DNA from: Coemansia sp. RSA 922
Lineage: Eukaryota > Kickxellomycota > Kickxellomycetes > Kickxellales > Kickxellaceae
Direction: 5' to 3'
Assembly: GCA_027577415.1 (NCBI GenBank)
Contig: JANBQS010000323.1
Span: 1-21,102 of the forward strand
DNA: 21,102 bases
Position 1 is the first letter of the stretch, and each line of letters opens with the position of its first letter. The position numbers and the translations under genes are program-made. Below the pieces are notes generated by a model. The model saw only the letters and a list, made by a program, of their open reading frames with translations, had not been told where the DNA came from and did no database searches. This document shows, in pieces, positions 7,248 to 16,365 of this stretch.

Positions 7248-9197
7248 ATGGACACGGTTCGCAAGTGGTGGTCAGAGTTGAAGCGACGTGCGTTAATGTC
7301 GGGGATACATTTACGAGTATTAACGTTTTCAACAACACATAGCGAGGGCAAACTGCCTTTACTCTCGTTACGGTGGCGACTATATTTGGGAGTATTGGCG
7401 ATTGAGCATTTCGGAGAAGAAGACGAGGAATGTCGAAGGGCATGGGTTGTAGCAGCAGAAAAGGAGCGGAGCAACTACGAGGCCTTACGGCGACAATTTG
7501 TAGTGAACCCAGGGGCGGCGGTGTGCGAAGAAAAAGCAGTGGACTGGAAGCTTATGAATCCGTTGTCGCTGGATGAAGACAGCCCTTGGTTTCAGTATCA
7601 TCAGGACCAAGAACTAAGAACTACTATTATGCAGGATGTGGCGAGGACGTTTCCTGAGGAGGCATATTTTCGCGAGACTCGAGTGCAGAAACTATTGGCA
7701 GATATACTGTTTGTCTATGCGAAGCTGCACAGCAGTCTGCAGTACCGGCAGGGGATGCATGAGTTGTTGGCGCCGATTCTTATGGCTGTCGACCGAGACT
7801 CTGTGCAGTGTGAGGGTGGTGATGTGTTTTTCGTTGGACAGCTTCTCGATAGAAGGTTTGTCGAGCACGACGCGTTTGCCATGTTTGACAGGCTGATGCG
7901 GATCTGTCTGCCGTGGTACCAGGCGCCTAGTGTTACGTCGCCTCGACTCAAGCCCATGTACAAGCCAGGAGGCAATGAGCGACAGGCGGCGGCAGATGCG
8001 GCCAAGCTGCACACGCCGATTATTGCGCAATGCCACTTGATGATGGAGAAGCTGGGGTCGGTGGAGCCACAGCTGGCGGGGCACCTGCAGAGCCTGGATA
8101 TTGAGCCGCAGCTGTTTGGCATACGGTGGTTTCGGCTGCTGTTCAGCCGAGAGTTCAGCAAGCTGAGCGACGTGTTTGCGCTGTGGGATATCTTGCTGGC
8201 TGACGGCGGCATGGACAATTTGCGGCTGGTGGAGTGGGTTGGGATTGTGTTTTTGCTGGCGAACCGACGACAGCTTTTGCAGGGCGACTATGCAGACAAC
8301 CTGAGCACTCTGCTGCACTTGCCGCCACTGCCTCGGCCGGCGCCCGAGACTCTGGAGCGGACTCCCTTGTTGCGCAACTCGCCGCTGTCGCCGCAGGGCG
8401 GGTCGTTTCCTATAGTGTCGTCGGACATATCGATGCTTACGCCCCGGATAGCTTTTGCGGCGTTGACGGCGCCTGGTACGAGCCCTATTCAGCGGCTTGC
8501 GCTGCAGGCTGCGTACTTGCGGAGTCGGCCTACGGCTGAGGCGGCGCAGATTGTGGCTAGTCAGTATGAGCTGTGGGAGGAAGAGTCGTGGGACGTCATT
8601 GGCATTGCCGACGTGCCGCTGTCTCAGCAGTCGTTGGAGCCGAGACCAGAGGACAGCGGCGCGTCTGTAAAGTCGGCGCTGGGCTGGGGCGCCAGTGGGA
8701 CGGCTAGCCCCGTGGCGGCAGTCACTGCGACGTGGCAGGGCAGAAAAACATACACCAGCAGCACGCTCCAGCAGAGGCGGACTACTGGCGTGCTGGGCGG
8801 CACGTCGCCACGAAGCCCGAGCAGCGTTTCGCCCAGCCCGCTTTTCATGGCGGCTGCTAGGGCTGAGGTGGTGGGTGACGGCGGGGAGCCCACCTCGGGC
8901 GAGACTGTGCGTGCGCTGGGGTCGGTCACAGCACAGGTGTCGACGATGGCCGCGCAGTGCATCGACCTTTTGCTTGCGAATGGCGGCGAGGAAAGCGGCT
9001 CGCATAAGCACTTGGGCACTGTGAGCGCCGCGCTGTATACTGTGTCGCGGGCGTGGCAGGACGAGGTCGTGCGCTCGTCGTCGGCTGTGGCTGGCGGTGA
9101 CTCGGCTCGGCCGCGGGAAATGTCTGAGGCCGATCTGCGCGTGGTGCTGCGCGATTTGGATGCCGTCTACATTGAGCTCAGCAAGCTCCAGAGATGA
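7248..9197 (+). CDS. TBC1D5-like Rab GTPase-activating protein
   Basis: A 649-aa intron-free gene. The TBC domain spans roughly residues 40-345. Visible motifs are LRWRLYLGVL (about 41-50), NPLSLDEDSPW (104-114), the arginine-finger motif IMQDVARTFP with R133, the glutamine-finger motif YRQGMHELLAPI with Q168, and FGIRWFRLLFSREF followed by DVFALWDILL. The NPLS...SPW block and the wording of the YRQGMHELLAPI motif are those of TBC1D5 rather than other TBC families. Both catalytic fingers are present, so it should be an active GAP. In other eukaryotes TBC1D5 acts on Rab7 with retromer at the late endosome; that is family knowledge. The C-terminal half is Ser/Thr/Ala-rich and probably disordered. 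Codon use becomes strongly GC-rich. The AVT-like transporter gene follows 129 bp later on the same strand. Confidence 0.93.
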   Translation: MDTVRKWWSELKRRALMSGIHLRVLTFSTTHSEGKLPLLSLRWRLYLGVLAIEHFGEEDEECRRAWVVAAEKERSNYEALRRQFVVNPGAAVCEEKAVDWKLMNPLSLDEDSPWFQYHQDQELRTTIMQDVARTFPEEAYFRETRVQKLLADILFVYAKLHSSLQYRQGMHELLAPILMAVDRDSVQCEGGDVFFVGQLLDRRFVEHDAFAMFDRLMRICLPWYQAPSVTSPRLKPMYKPGGNERQAAADAAKLHTPIIAQCHLMMEKLGSVEPQLAGHLQSLDIEPQLFGIRWFRLLFSREFSKLSDVFALWDILLADGGMDNLRLVEWVGIVFLLANRRQLLQGDYADNLSTLLHLPPLPRPAPETLERTPLLRNSPLSPQGGSFPIVSSDISMLTPRIAFAALTAPGTSPIQRLALQAAYLRSRPTAEAAQIVASQYELWEEESWDVIGIADVPLSQQSLEPRPEDSGASVKSALGWGASGTASPVAAVTATWQGRKTYTSSTLQQRRTTGVLGGTSPRSPSSVSPSPLFMAAARAEVVGDGGEPTSGETVRALGSVTAQVSTMAAQCIDLLLANGGEESGSHKHLGTVSAALYTVSRAWQDEVVRSSSAVAGGDSARPREMSEADLRVVLRDLDAVYIELSKLQR

Positions 9198-9202
9198 CCA
9201 GT

Positions 9203-9216
9203 CATGTGACCACGTG
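9203..9216. promoter_or_regulatory. Two E-box-like sites between the TBC and AVT genes
   Basis: CATGTG (9203-9208) and the perfect palindrome CACGTG (9211-9216) lie right after the TBC stop and about 110-125 bp before the transporter ATG. On the minus strand they read TCACGTGG and TCACATGA. Such sites bind bHLH factors (Pho4/Cbf1 types in fungi, TFEB/MITF types in animals). Function here is inferred. Confidence 0.35.
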
Positions 9217-9326
9217 ATTGACGAGTAAGAGCCCCTTTGGCCCGTTTAGCCATTCTCTCGCATACACTCTTTTTTTCTTCTTTAGGTTTTAATTTCTTTT
9301 TTATTCTTTTTTATTTCTCCTTCAGT

Positions 9327-11450
9327 ATGGAACAAGAAAGCGGCGGCAAGGACGCTACACTCAGTCTATCGGACAGCGACCGGCGGTTGCCGAGTAATGC
9401 TCAGAGGCTCAAAGTTGGAGGCAGTTCTGACGCTAGCCAGACGTCGACACCAGCGCCACAGAATATCCGCAAGGGTTCAGCGTCTATTGCGCGGGCTACT
9501 GACCGGCTAGCATCGACGCCGGCATCTTTCCCACGCAGTTTCCACTTGGACGCAGCATCTATTGGCGGGACTAGTCCCGTGAACGACAGCGACGCCAATT
9601 CTTTCTTGCGCCGGCAGCAGCAGCAGCCGAGCGAGGCACTTGACAAGGCCGTGGCGGCCAGGCGACTGAAGCGGCACCTGGTGACTCGGGACGCAGGCGA
9701 CGAGGACAGGCGGCTCTCTGTTGCGAGCAGCAGCAGCCATCGCCATGAGAGCACGCCGGTGGGCGATGAAGAGGAGGGGTATGCGGGCGACGTTAATGAC
9801 GACGAGGCCGAGGACGATAATCGCGTGCCTGTTGACCCGCTGACGCTGCCTTCGGGCGATATCACCCATGCGCTCTACCGCTGGCAGCGCACCCATGAGA
9901 CCGGGGATGCCGAGTCGGGCCGCCGCGTGCAGCGCCGGAGCTCGTTTTCCGCCGCGCCCTCTGACTCCGAGTGGGCCGTGCCCTATTCCCAGCGCCAGAT
10001 CACTGTGCCTGGCGGGTTCCGCCGCCAGTTCATCCACGACCGCGCCGCTCGCGAGGGCGGGGCGCCCGTGGCTGTGCTTACGGAGAACTTTGTCGACTTT
10101 ATTGGCTTGTACGGCCACTTTGCTGGCGAGAACTACCCCAGTGACGAGGACGACGACTACGAGGACGAGGAGGAGACGCTGGCTACTGCTCAGACGCCGC
10201 TGCTGACCAGCCGAAGAGATGCAGCTACGGCGCGCAACATGCATGCCACTGCGTCGAATAAGAAGGCCTTCTTTTTGCTGCTCAAGGCCTTTGTTGGCAC
10301 TGGAGTGCTGGTTCTGCCCAAGGCCTTCTCTAATGGCGGGCTGATGGCATCGTCGGTGACCATGCTGTTTGTCGCTTGGTATGCGTGGCACTGCATGATC
10401 ATCTTGGGCGAGGTGTACCTCAAGGTCGGCGGCAGCTACGGCGACCTGGGAGGCAAGCTGTTTGGCAACTGGGCGCGCCAAATCATTACCGTGTCGATAT
10501 TGTTCGCGCAGATCGGCTTCTGCTCTGCCTATACGATATTTGTGGCCACTAATATGCGCGATTTGTGGAACTCAGTGACTGATTGTCGCTTCAACTACTC
10601 GCCTACCTTCTGGGTCATGGCCCAGCTTTTGGCCTACATTCCCTTGGCCTGGGTCCGTCGGATCAAGCAGTTCGCGCCCTTTGCCCTGGCTGCCAATGTG
10701 TTCATCATGCTGGGTCTGGGATATGTCTTGGCCTTTGACGTGTCCAGCATATCCTTGCATGGCTTGGCTGACATTGTGCAGTACAACCCCTTGCGCTTTC
10801 CTTTGCTTGTCGGCACGGCCGTGTTTGCATTCGAGGGTGTTACGCTGGTCATTCCTGTTATTGACAGTATGGCGCACCAGGAAAAGTTCTCGGCTGTGCT
10901 GACCACCGCCCTGAGCGTGTGTATCGTGGTGTTTGTTGGCATCGGATCGCTGAGCTATATGGCGCTGGGCGACTCTGTGGAGACTGTTATTTTGCTCAAC
11001 TTGCCGAGTGGCACGCCCACGGTGCTCGTGCAGTTGTTCTACTCGCTGGCTATCATGCTCTCGGTTCCCTTGCAGCTGTTTCCAGCGGCGCGTATCCTCG
11101 AGGCGGGTATTTTCCCCAGGTCGTCGGGCAAGGGAAACGCCGTTGTCAAGTGGCAAAAGAACGCATTCCGGACACTCATGGTCCTTGTTATTGCTATGAT
11201 TGCCATTTTTGGTGCCGACCAGCTGGACAACTTTATTGCTATTATTGGCGCCTTCTCGTGTACGCCTCTGAGTTTTATCTTCCCTGCGGCGCTGCATTAT
11301 CAGATACATCCAGGGAAGCGGTGGACTAGGATCAAGGATGTGGCGCTGGCTGTCGTGGGGTTTGTTATCCTCGTTTATGTTACATATGTTGGTATCATTA
11401 GCTGGGGTACTGCACCGCCACCTATTGATAAATGTGCGGCGAGACCGTGA
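9327..11450 (+). CDS. Vacuolar amino acid transporter, AVT3/AVT4 (SLC36) type
   Basis: A 707-aa protein starting at the ATG at 9327; the frame upstream to 9237 opens only with TTG and encodes a poly-Phe artefact of a T-rich leader. Residues 1 to about 310 are hydrophilic, Ser-rich with a QQQQ run and acidic patches (around 272-285). The membrane domain follows, opening with the family signature KAFFLLLKAFVGTGVLVLPKAF (312-334 region), and shows about 10-11 hydrophobic segments to the end. Long hydrophilic N-tail plus AAAP/SLC36 core and total length match yeast Avt3/Avt4 (about 700 aa), which export neutral amino acids from the vacuole. Substrate is inferred from the family. It sits tandem to the TBC1D5-like gene. 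A GTAAGA at 9225 and TTCAG ending at 9325 could bound a 5'-UTR intron. Confidence 0.93.
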   Translation: MEQESGGKDATLSLSDSDRRLPSNAQRLKVGGSSDASQTSTPAPQNIRKGSASIARATDRLASTPASFPRSFHLDAASIGGTSPVNDSDANSFLRRQQQQPSEALDKAVAARRLKRHLVTRDAGDEDRRLSVASSSSHRHESTPVGDEEEGYAGDVNDDEAEDDNRVPVDPLTLPSGDITHALYRWQRTHETGDAESGRRVQRRSSFSAAPSDSEWAVPYSQRQITVPGGFRRQFIHDRAAREGGAPVAVLTENFVDFIGLYGHFAGENYPSDEDDDYEDEEETLATAQTPLLTSRRDAATARNMHATASNKKAFFLLLKAFVGTGVLVLPKAFSNGGLMASSVTMLFVAWYAWHCMIILGEVYLKVGGSYGDLGGKLFGNWARQIITVSILFAQIGFCSAYTIFVATNMRDLWNSVTDCRFNYSPTFWVMAQLLAYIPLAWVRRIKQFAPFALAANVFIMLGLGYVLAFDVSSISLHGLADIVQYNPLRFPLLVGTAVFAFEGVTLVIPVIDSMAHQEKFSAVLTTALSVCIVVFVGIGSLSYMALGDSVETVILLNLPSGTPTVLVQLFYSLAIMLSVPLQLFPAARILEAGIFPRSSGKGNAVVKWQKNAFRTLMVLVIAMIAIFGADQLDNFIAIIGAFSCTPLSFIFPAALHYQIHPGKRWTRIKDVALAVVGFVILVYVTYVGIISWGTAPPPIDKCAARP

Positions 11451-11921
11451 ATAATAGAAATTATAGACATGTTTAATGTAGATATGAAGTAGAAAAAAAA
11501 AACAGATATGATCCATGAAAATACTTCACGTCTGTGTTGACCGCTATTTAATGAATGTAAGAATTGTTAAATATTGTCATATATGTCAACATTCAATCAA
11601 ACAGTCTCTCAAATGTAGTACATTGGTTTAGATGACTGCCAGAGAAAGAAATGTTCTATTGCTATTTATGTTGCGCTCATCGCTCTAAACACTATGTGAC
11701 AAGTTCAATTTCAGATCGCGCAGGCAATTGACAAGACTTGCGCCCAGTTCTTTAATATACGCCTCGAGTACTTTGATAGAAAACAGCAATCAATACACAC
11801 ACGCTTTGAGGGGGGTTTTTTTTGGCCAAAATTTGTGCTCTTCCATATGAGCAGCCACTGCTGCCATGGCAGAAAGAGCAACTATAAAGTATTTTCGTTT
11901 TTATTTTCATCTTCACTCAAA
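11451..11921. other. Convergent intergenic region
   Basis: The transporter gene and the minus-strand F-box-like gene both end here. AT-rich sequence with homopolymers (A-run near 11493, GGGG followed by T8 near 11813). No ORF or repeat of note. It presumably holds both 3' ends. Confidence 0.6.
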
Positions 11922-13592
11922 TCAACAAAGTTTGTAAGACAGCAAACGACGTAACCGAGGTGCATACTGCTTAAACATAGCTGAGGCGATAGTCTCTTCC
12001 ATTTTATCCATGAGTGTACTGTGTACACTAGGCGCAGCGGCGGCATAGTTGGGGCACACCAACGCTAGCAACAACACGCACTGAGCCTCTACAGCGAATG
12101 ATCCCCTATTATAAATGTTGAGATGCCAGCACCTGAATTTCTCGCCCATCGGGGCAAAAGTCGAGATCATAAACGAGGGAAGGTCATCGTGAGTGATACC
12201 AGCGGGCATCGAACCAATTCTTGGAGACATCGTATGTAGGTCGGACAGAAGCGGGAGTGCTTTGATAAGGGTGATAACGTCCCAGAGCACCGGCGATAAA
12301 TGTGGTAGCGTCAGGACTTGAATGCAAGTGTGCTTGCCCAGCGATGAGATAAAGGTTGCCATCACTATGCTGGATGGAAGGCCGCCAATATCTCGCACTG
12401 TTGCCTTGGGACCGATGCTGAGCTCAAATTCTATTGCCTCGGCGATGGTGGCAAGACAATCGGGTTGAATGCCGTCCAAGTACTCGACACCGACATGTCG
12501 CAGCTTTGGATGACTACCAGGTGTAAATACGTTGTGTCTGCGAATCGCTTGAATGATAGAGTCGCCGAGCCGAATTTCCAAGCTCTCTAGAGTCAACGCA
12601 TTACCCCTGAAAAACGTGTCGTCCTCGAATGAATGGCTTAACCACATGCGTAGAACCCGAAGAGAAGGAAACGGAACAGCGCCCTTAAATGCTAGTCGCT
12701 GTGGCGCAACGTGAGCTCCAAGATCCCACAGCTTTAGCAAGAGTAAGTGTGGGTAGGTTACATAGTTGCCGTAATCATCCCTGAGAAGGCCCGAAACGTC
12801 AATATCTGTCTCGGATTCGATAGTAAGCGACTGTAGTGTCGGTGCATTGAGTCGCGCCAGTTGTATAAGCTGATCAACACTGCTTTCAAAGGCATACCGA
12901 ATGTGCGATAGGTTGCGAATAGAATCCAGCTGCAGTACCACTGGTACATGTGAGTCAAAATAGGAAATATATTCGACGATGCTGACGAGCTGGAAGAGTT
13001 GTGAGACCAGAATACCGAAGAGATGACCTGTGACGTAGTGCGGCCTGGCGAAGCCGCTTGGTCGCACTCCAATTTTAGTGGCTACGGGTGCCATACGCTT
13101 GACTCGTTGCACAAACACGCTGATGGTAGCCGCAGCTACCGCCAGGCTACTCATGCCATCCCCACCCTCGTCTTCGTCTGTAACAATCGCAAATGTAAGA
13201 GTGCGAGCCAGCGGAAAGGCGCAACCATCGTAGGGCTCTTGCGACAGCAACTTCAGCGCCTCGCCCGAGTAAACAGCCTGGTCGCTCACTTCGATGACTA
13301 TTTCCTTGGCCAGATGATGCGAGGGATACCCAAGGCCAAGGCTGTCCACTTGCGAGTACTTTACGTCATTGGAAGTGCTAGAGAGTTCCAGTTTGGCCTG
13401 GCAAAAATAAAGCGGGTAAGCGATCGCTCGAAAGTTGCTGCACACCCACAGTAGCGGTTTGAGCAAACCCCTGTACTCTTTTGAGTTAACAAGGACACCA
13501 GAAGACACAACACTACTGCTCTCTGCGACGTAGTTGACAATAATCTGCGCGATATGAAGCGGAACAATCTGAAGTGGTGAAAGAGAGTTCAT
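11922..13592 (-). CDS. F-box-like / leucine-rich repeat-like protein
   Basis: A 556-aa intron-free gene with an ATG start at 13592; TTTATAG (13636-13642, minus strand) about 45 nt upstream may be its TATA box. Residues 5-70 form an F-box-like region (PLQIVPLHIAQIIVNYV, then LLKPLLWVCSNFRAIAYPLYF). Then come a GYPSHHLAKEIVIEV segment (88-102) and a VQRVKRMAP helix (161-169). Irregular leucine-rich units follow, such as NAPTLQSLTIES, YPHLLLLKLWD and FPSLRVLRMW (249-317). The block at 240-315 aligns with the gene at 2325-4019. The tail has a VLLLALVCP segment. SCF-adaptor function is possible by family logic but not shown. The gene is clearly more GC-rich than its paralogue, so the two copies have evolved under different base composition. 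Confidence 0.83.
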   Translation of the reverse strand: MNSLSPLQIVPLHIAQIIVNYVAESSSVVSSGVLVNSKEYRGLLKPLLWVCSNFRAIAYPLYFCQAKLELSSTSNDVKYSQVDSLGLGYPSHHLAKEIVIEVSDQAVYSGEALKLLSQEPYDGCAFPLARTLTFAIVTDEDEGGDGMSSLAVAAATISVFVQRVKRMAPVATKIGVRPSGFARPHYVTGHLFGILVSQLFQLVSIVEYISYFDSHVPVVLQLDSIRNLSHIRYAFESSVDQLIQLARLNAPTLQSLTIESETDIDVSGLLRDDYGNYVTYPHLLLLKLWDLGAHVAPQRLAFKGAVPFPSLRVLRMWLSHSFEDDTFFRGNALTLESLEIRLGDSIIQAIRRHNVFTPGSHPKLRHVGVEYLDGIQPDCLATIAEAIEFELSIGPKATVRDIGGLPSSIVMATFISSLGKHTCIQVLTLPHLSPVLWDVITLIKALPLLSDLHTMSPRIGSMPAGITHDDLPSFMISTFAPMGEKFRCWHLNIYNRGSFAVEAQCVLLLALVCPNYAAAAPSVHSTLMDKMEETIASAMFKQYAPRLRRLLSYKLC

Positions 13593-13744
13593 TGAATTTG
13601 AATTGCGAATAGACGTGGAAAAGAGAAAATAAAACTATAAAGAAGCAAGTTGAAGATTGCTGATCTCAGGTACAAAAGCTGTTTCCCAATAGAAGTATTC
13701 AAAAAGCCATCGGAGATCAGATCAGCTCCTACACAAGCCAGAGG

Positions 13745-13752
13745 TGACGTCA
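13745..13752. promoter_or_regulatory. Perfect CRE/ATF palindrome TGACGTCA
   Basis: The full ATF/CREB consensus lies 153 bp upstream of the minus-strand F-box-like gene and just ahead of the relic copy. Binding is inferred from the motif alone; an 8-bp motif can arise by chance. Confidence 0.3.
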
Positions 13753-13839
13753 CATACTCTCTATGCTTTTTTGTCGCTTGACATCATCTCTTTCAGTAAA
13801 TTAGAATTTCACAAAGTGACCTTGTCATATTTTCCTCTC

Positions 13840-15290
13840 CTAAACTTTACATATACTGTATGTGGCGACGGTCGTCGAATATCTGTGAGAGCAACTTGGA
13901 AATTCGTTTATTCTAGCCGTCGGCGAGTGCAAGGTAGCTTGCTTTGAGTTAATGAGCTCTGGCCCAACAGAGCTCAGTATATTCTTACGACAACATCAAG
14001 ATCCGCCTTGACAGCCCCCCTAAGGGATACAGCGTGGTATGTTATATGTTGCCTGACAGCGAATATCATAGACAAGACATTGTCAAACGAGCTGTTGTAG
14101 TTGCTCCAAGTGCTGCTGATGGGAGTGGATAGCCAAGTACTTTGGGCGGCGTGGTTTATTTGCAGAGATGCAATACGGACTGCGCTCCATTTGCATTGAT
14201 TGCCATTTACTTTGTGGGTAAGCTACAACATCTTACTATAAAACTCAAAGTGGAAGACGACTGATATGCCTTGATATATGACAATACGAAACCCCCAGCA
14301 GTCTACAACAGTTTGACATTGCTAGCCTTGCATATTGACACTATCACGTTTGAGCCGTCCAAGGCGGCAACCGAGGCTTCCGTTCCGTTTACAGCTTCAT
14401 TCGAAATGTACGCCTATGGCGACACATTGTATCGACCTCTTTCTCTTTAGGAGGAGCGGTGGTACTTTACAGAATCTGCTCAATCCCTTTAGAGTGGTTT
14501 TTCGAAATGCGTTTGGCCAATCCAGTGTGCTCGACCACAGCAGCGTCGCCTGAATAAGCTTGATAGCAATTGGCTCAGTGTATAACAAAGGTGGGGCATC
14601 TACAGTAGGGCTAACAAGCTGTATTATTGAAAGATGGTTTCGAAACATGACTTGGCTAAAAGGTTCTCTTACAAGTGTAGAATCCATATATGTGGGCGAG
14701 CATGCGACTGCACTCCGCAAGAAGCATCGCACTTTGAACATGAGCTATAGCCATCTGTATGCATGAGGAGATGATGGTGACAAGGACAATTGGAGCGATA
14801 GCGATGACGACTACGGTGTCCATGTCTGCCCCAGTTGTAGCGGATTATACTATGACAGTGACGAGGACTTTGACGACGATGAGTATGATAAAGTAGGCAA
14901 AGTTGTTTTCCCAAAAAAGCTGCGGTTGTCGCCACGCAAGTCCCTGTCTTACGTCTCATCCTTATGCGAGTGGATATTCTTAGAAATAAGCGCAAAATAT
15001 TTGGTATGATATCGCTTTGGCCAGGTCTAGTGGTTCGTTCCTGCCTTATGCCGACTCAGTTGCCTGATTTAAACGGAAGAGATGCCACTCGTCAAAGGCA
15101 TTTACAAATACGAGCACTATTGTCAGGGGCTGAATACTAATCACTCTGAAATAGCCTTGCTAATAATCCCTATGTATGAGTGTCCTGGTAGCCTCTGTTA
15201 CGCTTGTCGGATTTATGTTCATACAATTTCGCTAGCTGTGCATCAACGTATATATTTGCACCAATCGAATAATGTGCTTTGCAAGAGAAA
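13840..15290 (+). pseudogene. Decayed F-box-like/LRR paralogue
   Basis: Translating in three frames gives ordered pieces of the same family, broken by stops and frameshifts. Near 13858 a C-x3-R-x-IS-x2-A-x2-K-x2-Y block matches residues 46-62 of the gene at 2325. From 13986 a frame gives YHRQDIVKRAVVVA and, after a TAG at 14130, KLQHLTIKLKVEDD; it is broken again by a TGA at 14256, then continues YNSLTLLALHI and VPF. Next a frame shift leads to LFLFRRSGGTLQNLL (14440s). From 14560 a frame runs across one TGA (14764) into a strongly acidic stretch with CPSC, and a last piece near 15140 resembles the family's C-terminal LLLAL-x-CP segment. Total span fits a full-length family member of about 1.4-1.7 kb. 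The acidic CPSC part has no counterpart in the two intact genes. Family membership is by eye; boundaries are approximate. Confidence 0.55.
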
Positions 15291-16365
15291 AAAAAGCACA
15301 TTCAAAGCCTCTTTGGTAAAAAAAAAAATTTTAGTAAAAAAAAAAAATAATGATGATCATCATGAGGTTTGTACCCCCGAACCATTGGGGTATAATTGCA
15401 GTATTCGGATTGGCGGGGCCTACTAAGCAGCAATACAGCCGCGAATTAGTATTTCCACGCCTACCCTGTCTATTCCCACTGACTGATGCAACTGCAGGAG
15501 TGTGTAAACATGCTGCAAAATAGCTGTTTTACGAGCTATTTCTCCATATTTCACAATTATGTTTAAACTTTTTTGCTACATCAATTTTCGGTCTAGGAAG
15601 TCACATGAACAGGCTTCCAGAAGTAAATTATTATTTCTTCAGCGATTCTCAAAATATAGTTGGTGGTCTCTCATTTTCCTGTAGTATTAGCTGCAGCCTG
15701 TTGTGGACAACCTTGCTAGGGTCTCTACTGTGTCCAACATTGCACCAACTACAGCATAACTAGGACATGTCCTTTATAAAGTGTTGCTTTGGTCCTCAAG
15801 TCCAAATGCTGAGTGTCCGCATTTACAAATGCCTTGACTCTTTCCTTGAGGTACTACATGTAACATAATTTAGGATTACACCGTTGCTTGTATCCCTACA
15901 GTCACACTTTACTGACGTGAAGCCATTAGCAGCAGAAAGCGGAGTCATGGTGTGTTTAGTAACGAATACACCCAGGCGCAATATATACCCCTTTGTTTGT
16001 GCCCTCAATTACTAGACTTCTTACGTCTTCCATGACAGCTGGTGACCCAATTTCTGCACGCAGCTCTCGGTCACTATGCTCATTTGCTGCGACAAATAAT
16101 GAAGCAGATCTCCAAACCACTCATGGCTCTTTGGAGTGGTTCAGGAGACAAGACAAAAACAGTACAGGACAATATAGACCTTGGTCCTAAGGAGTGTATA
16201 GTGCCTACTCAAGTTCATTTTTTTCCGTTCTTGTCGTGTGTTCAGCTATTTATTCCAACTATTTTTGGGCTATTTTGCCATCCCCTCCTACACACACGCT
16301 TTATAGCAAACGTTAATAAGGCCAGTTTGCCCCCTATTCTCTCTCTCTCTTTCTTTCAGTTGCAG
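15291..16365. other. Intergenic, no firm gene
   Basis: Contains A-runs near 15319-15347, a 54-codon ATG-started frame at 15362-15526 beginning MRFVPPNHWGIIAVFGLAG (unrecognised, perhaps chance), a 12-bp palindrome AGGACATGTCCT at 15762-15773, and a CT microsatellite at about 16337-16356 just before the next gene. The open frame running from 16042 into the next gene opens with GTG and translates promoter-like DNA. Confidence 0.5.

Noticed and set aside
7692..9011. 439-codon minus-strand ORF opposite the TBC gene
   Set aside because: Arg/Gln-rich shadow of the GC-biased sense codons; the plus strand has clear TBC motifs with both catalytic fingers.
9237..9326. Upstream extension of the transporter, resembling a signal peptide
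   Set aside because: It begins with TTG and the hydrophobic text is only a T-rich tract; AVT3/4 proteins have hydrophilic N-termini.
9507..11516. Long minus-strand ORFs opposite the transporter gene (9507-10481 and 10572-11516)
   Set aside because: Low-complexity His/Arg/Gln-rich text mirroring a sense strand with an unmistakable AAAP transporter.
16042..16365. Upstream extension of the 428-aa gene
   Set aside because: Opens with GTG and reads pyrimidine-rich promoter-like DNA; an ATG at 16099 cannot be fully excluded.
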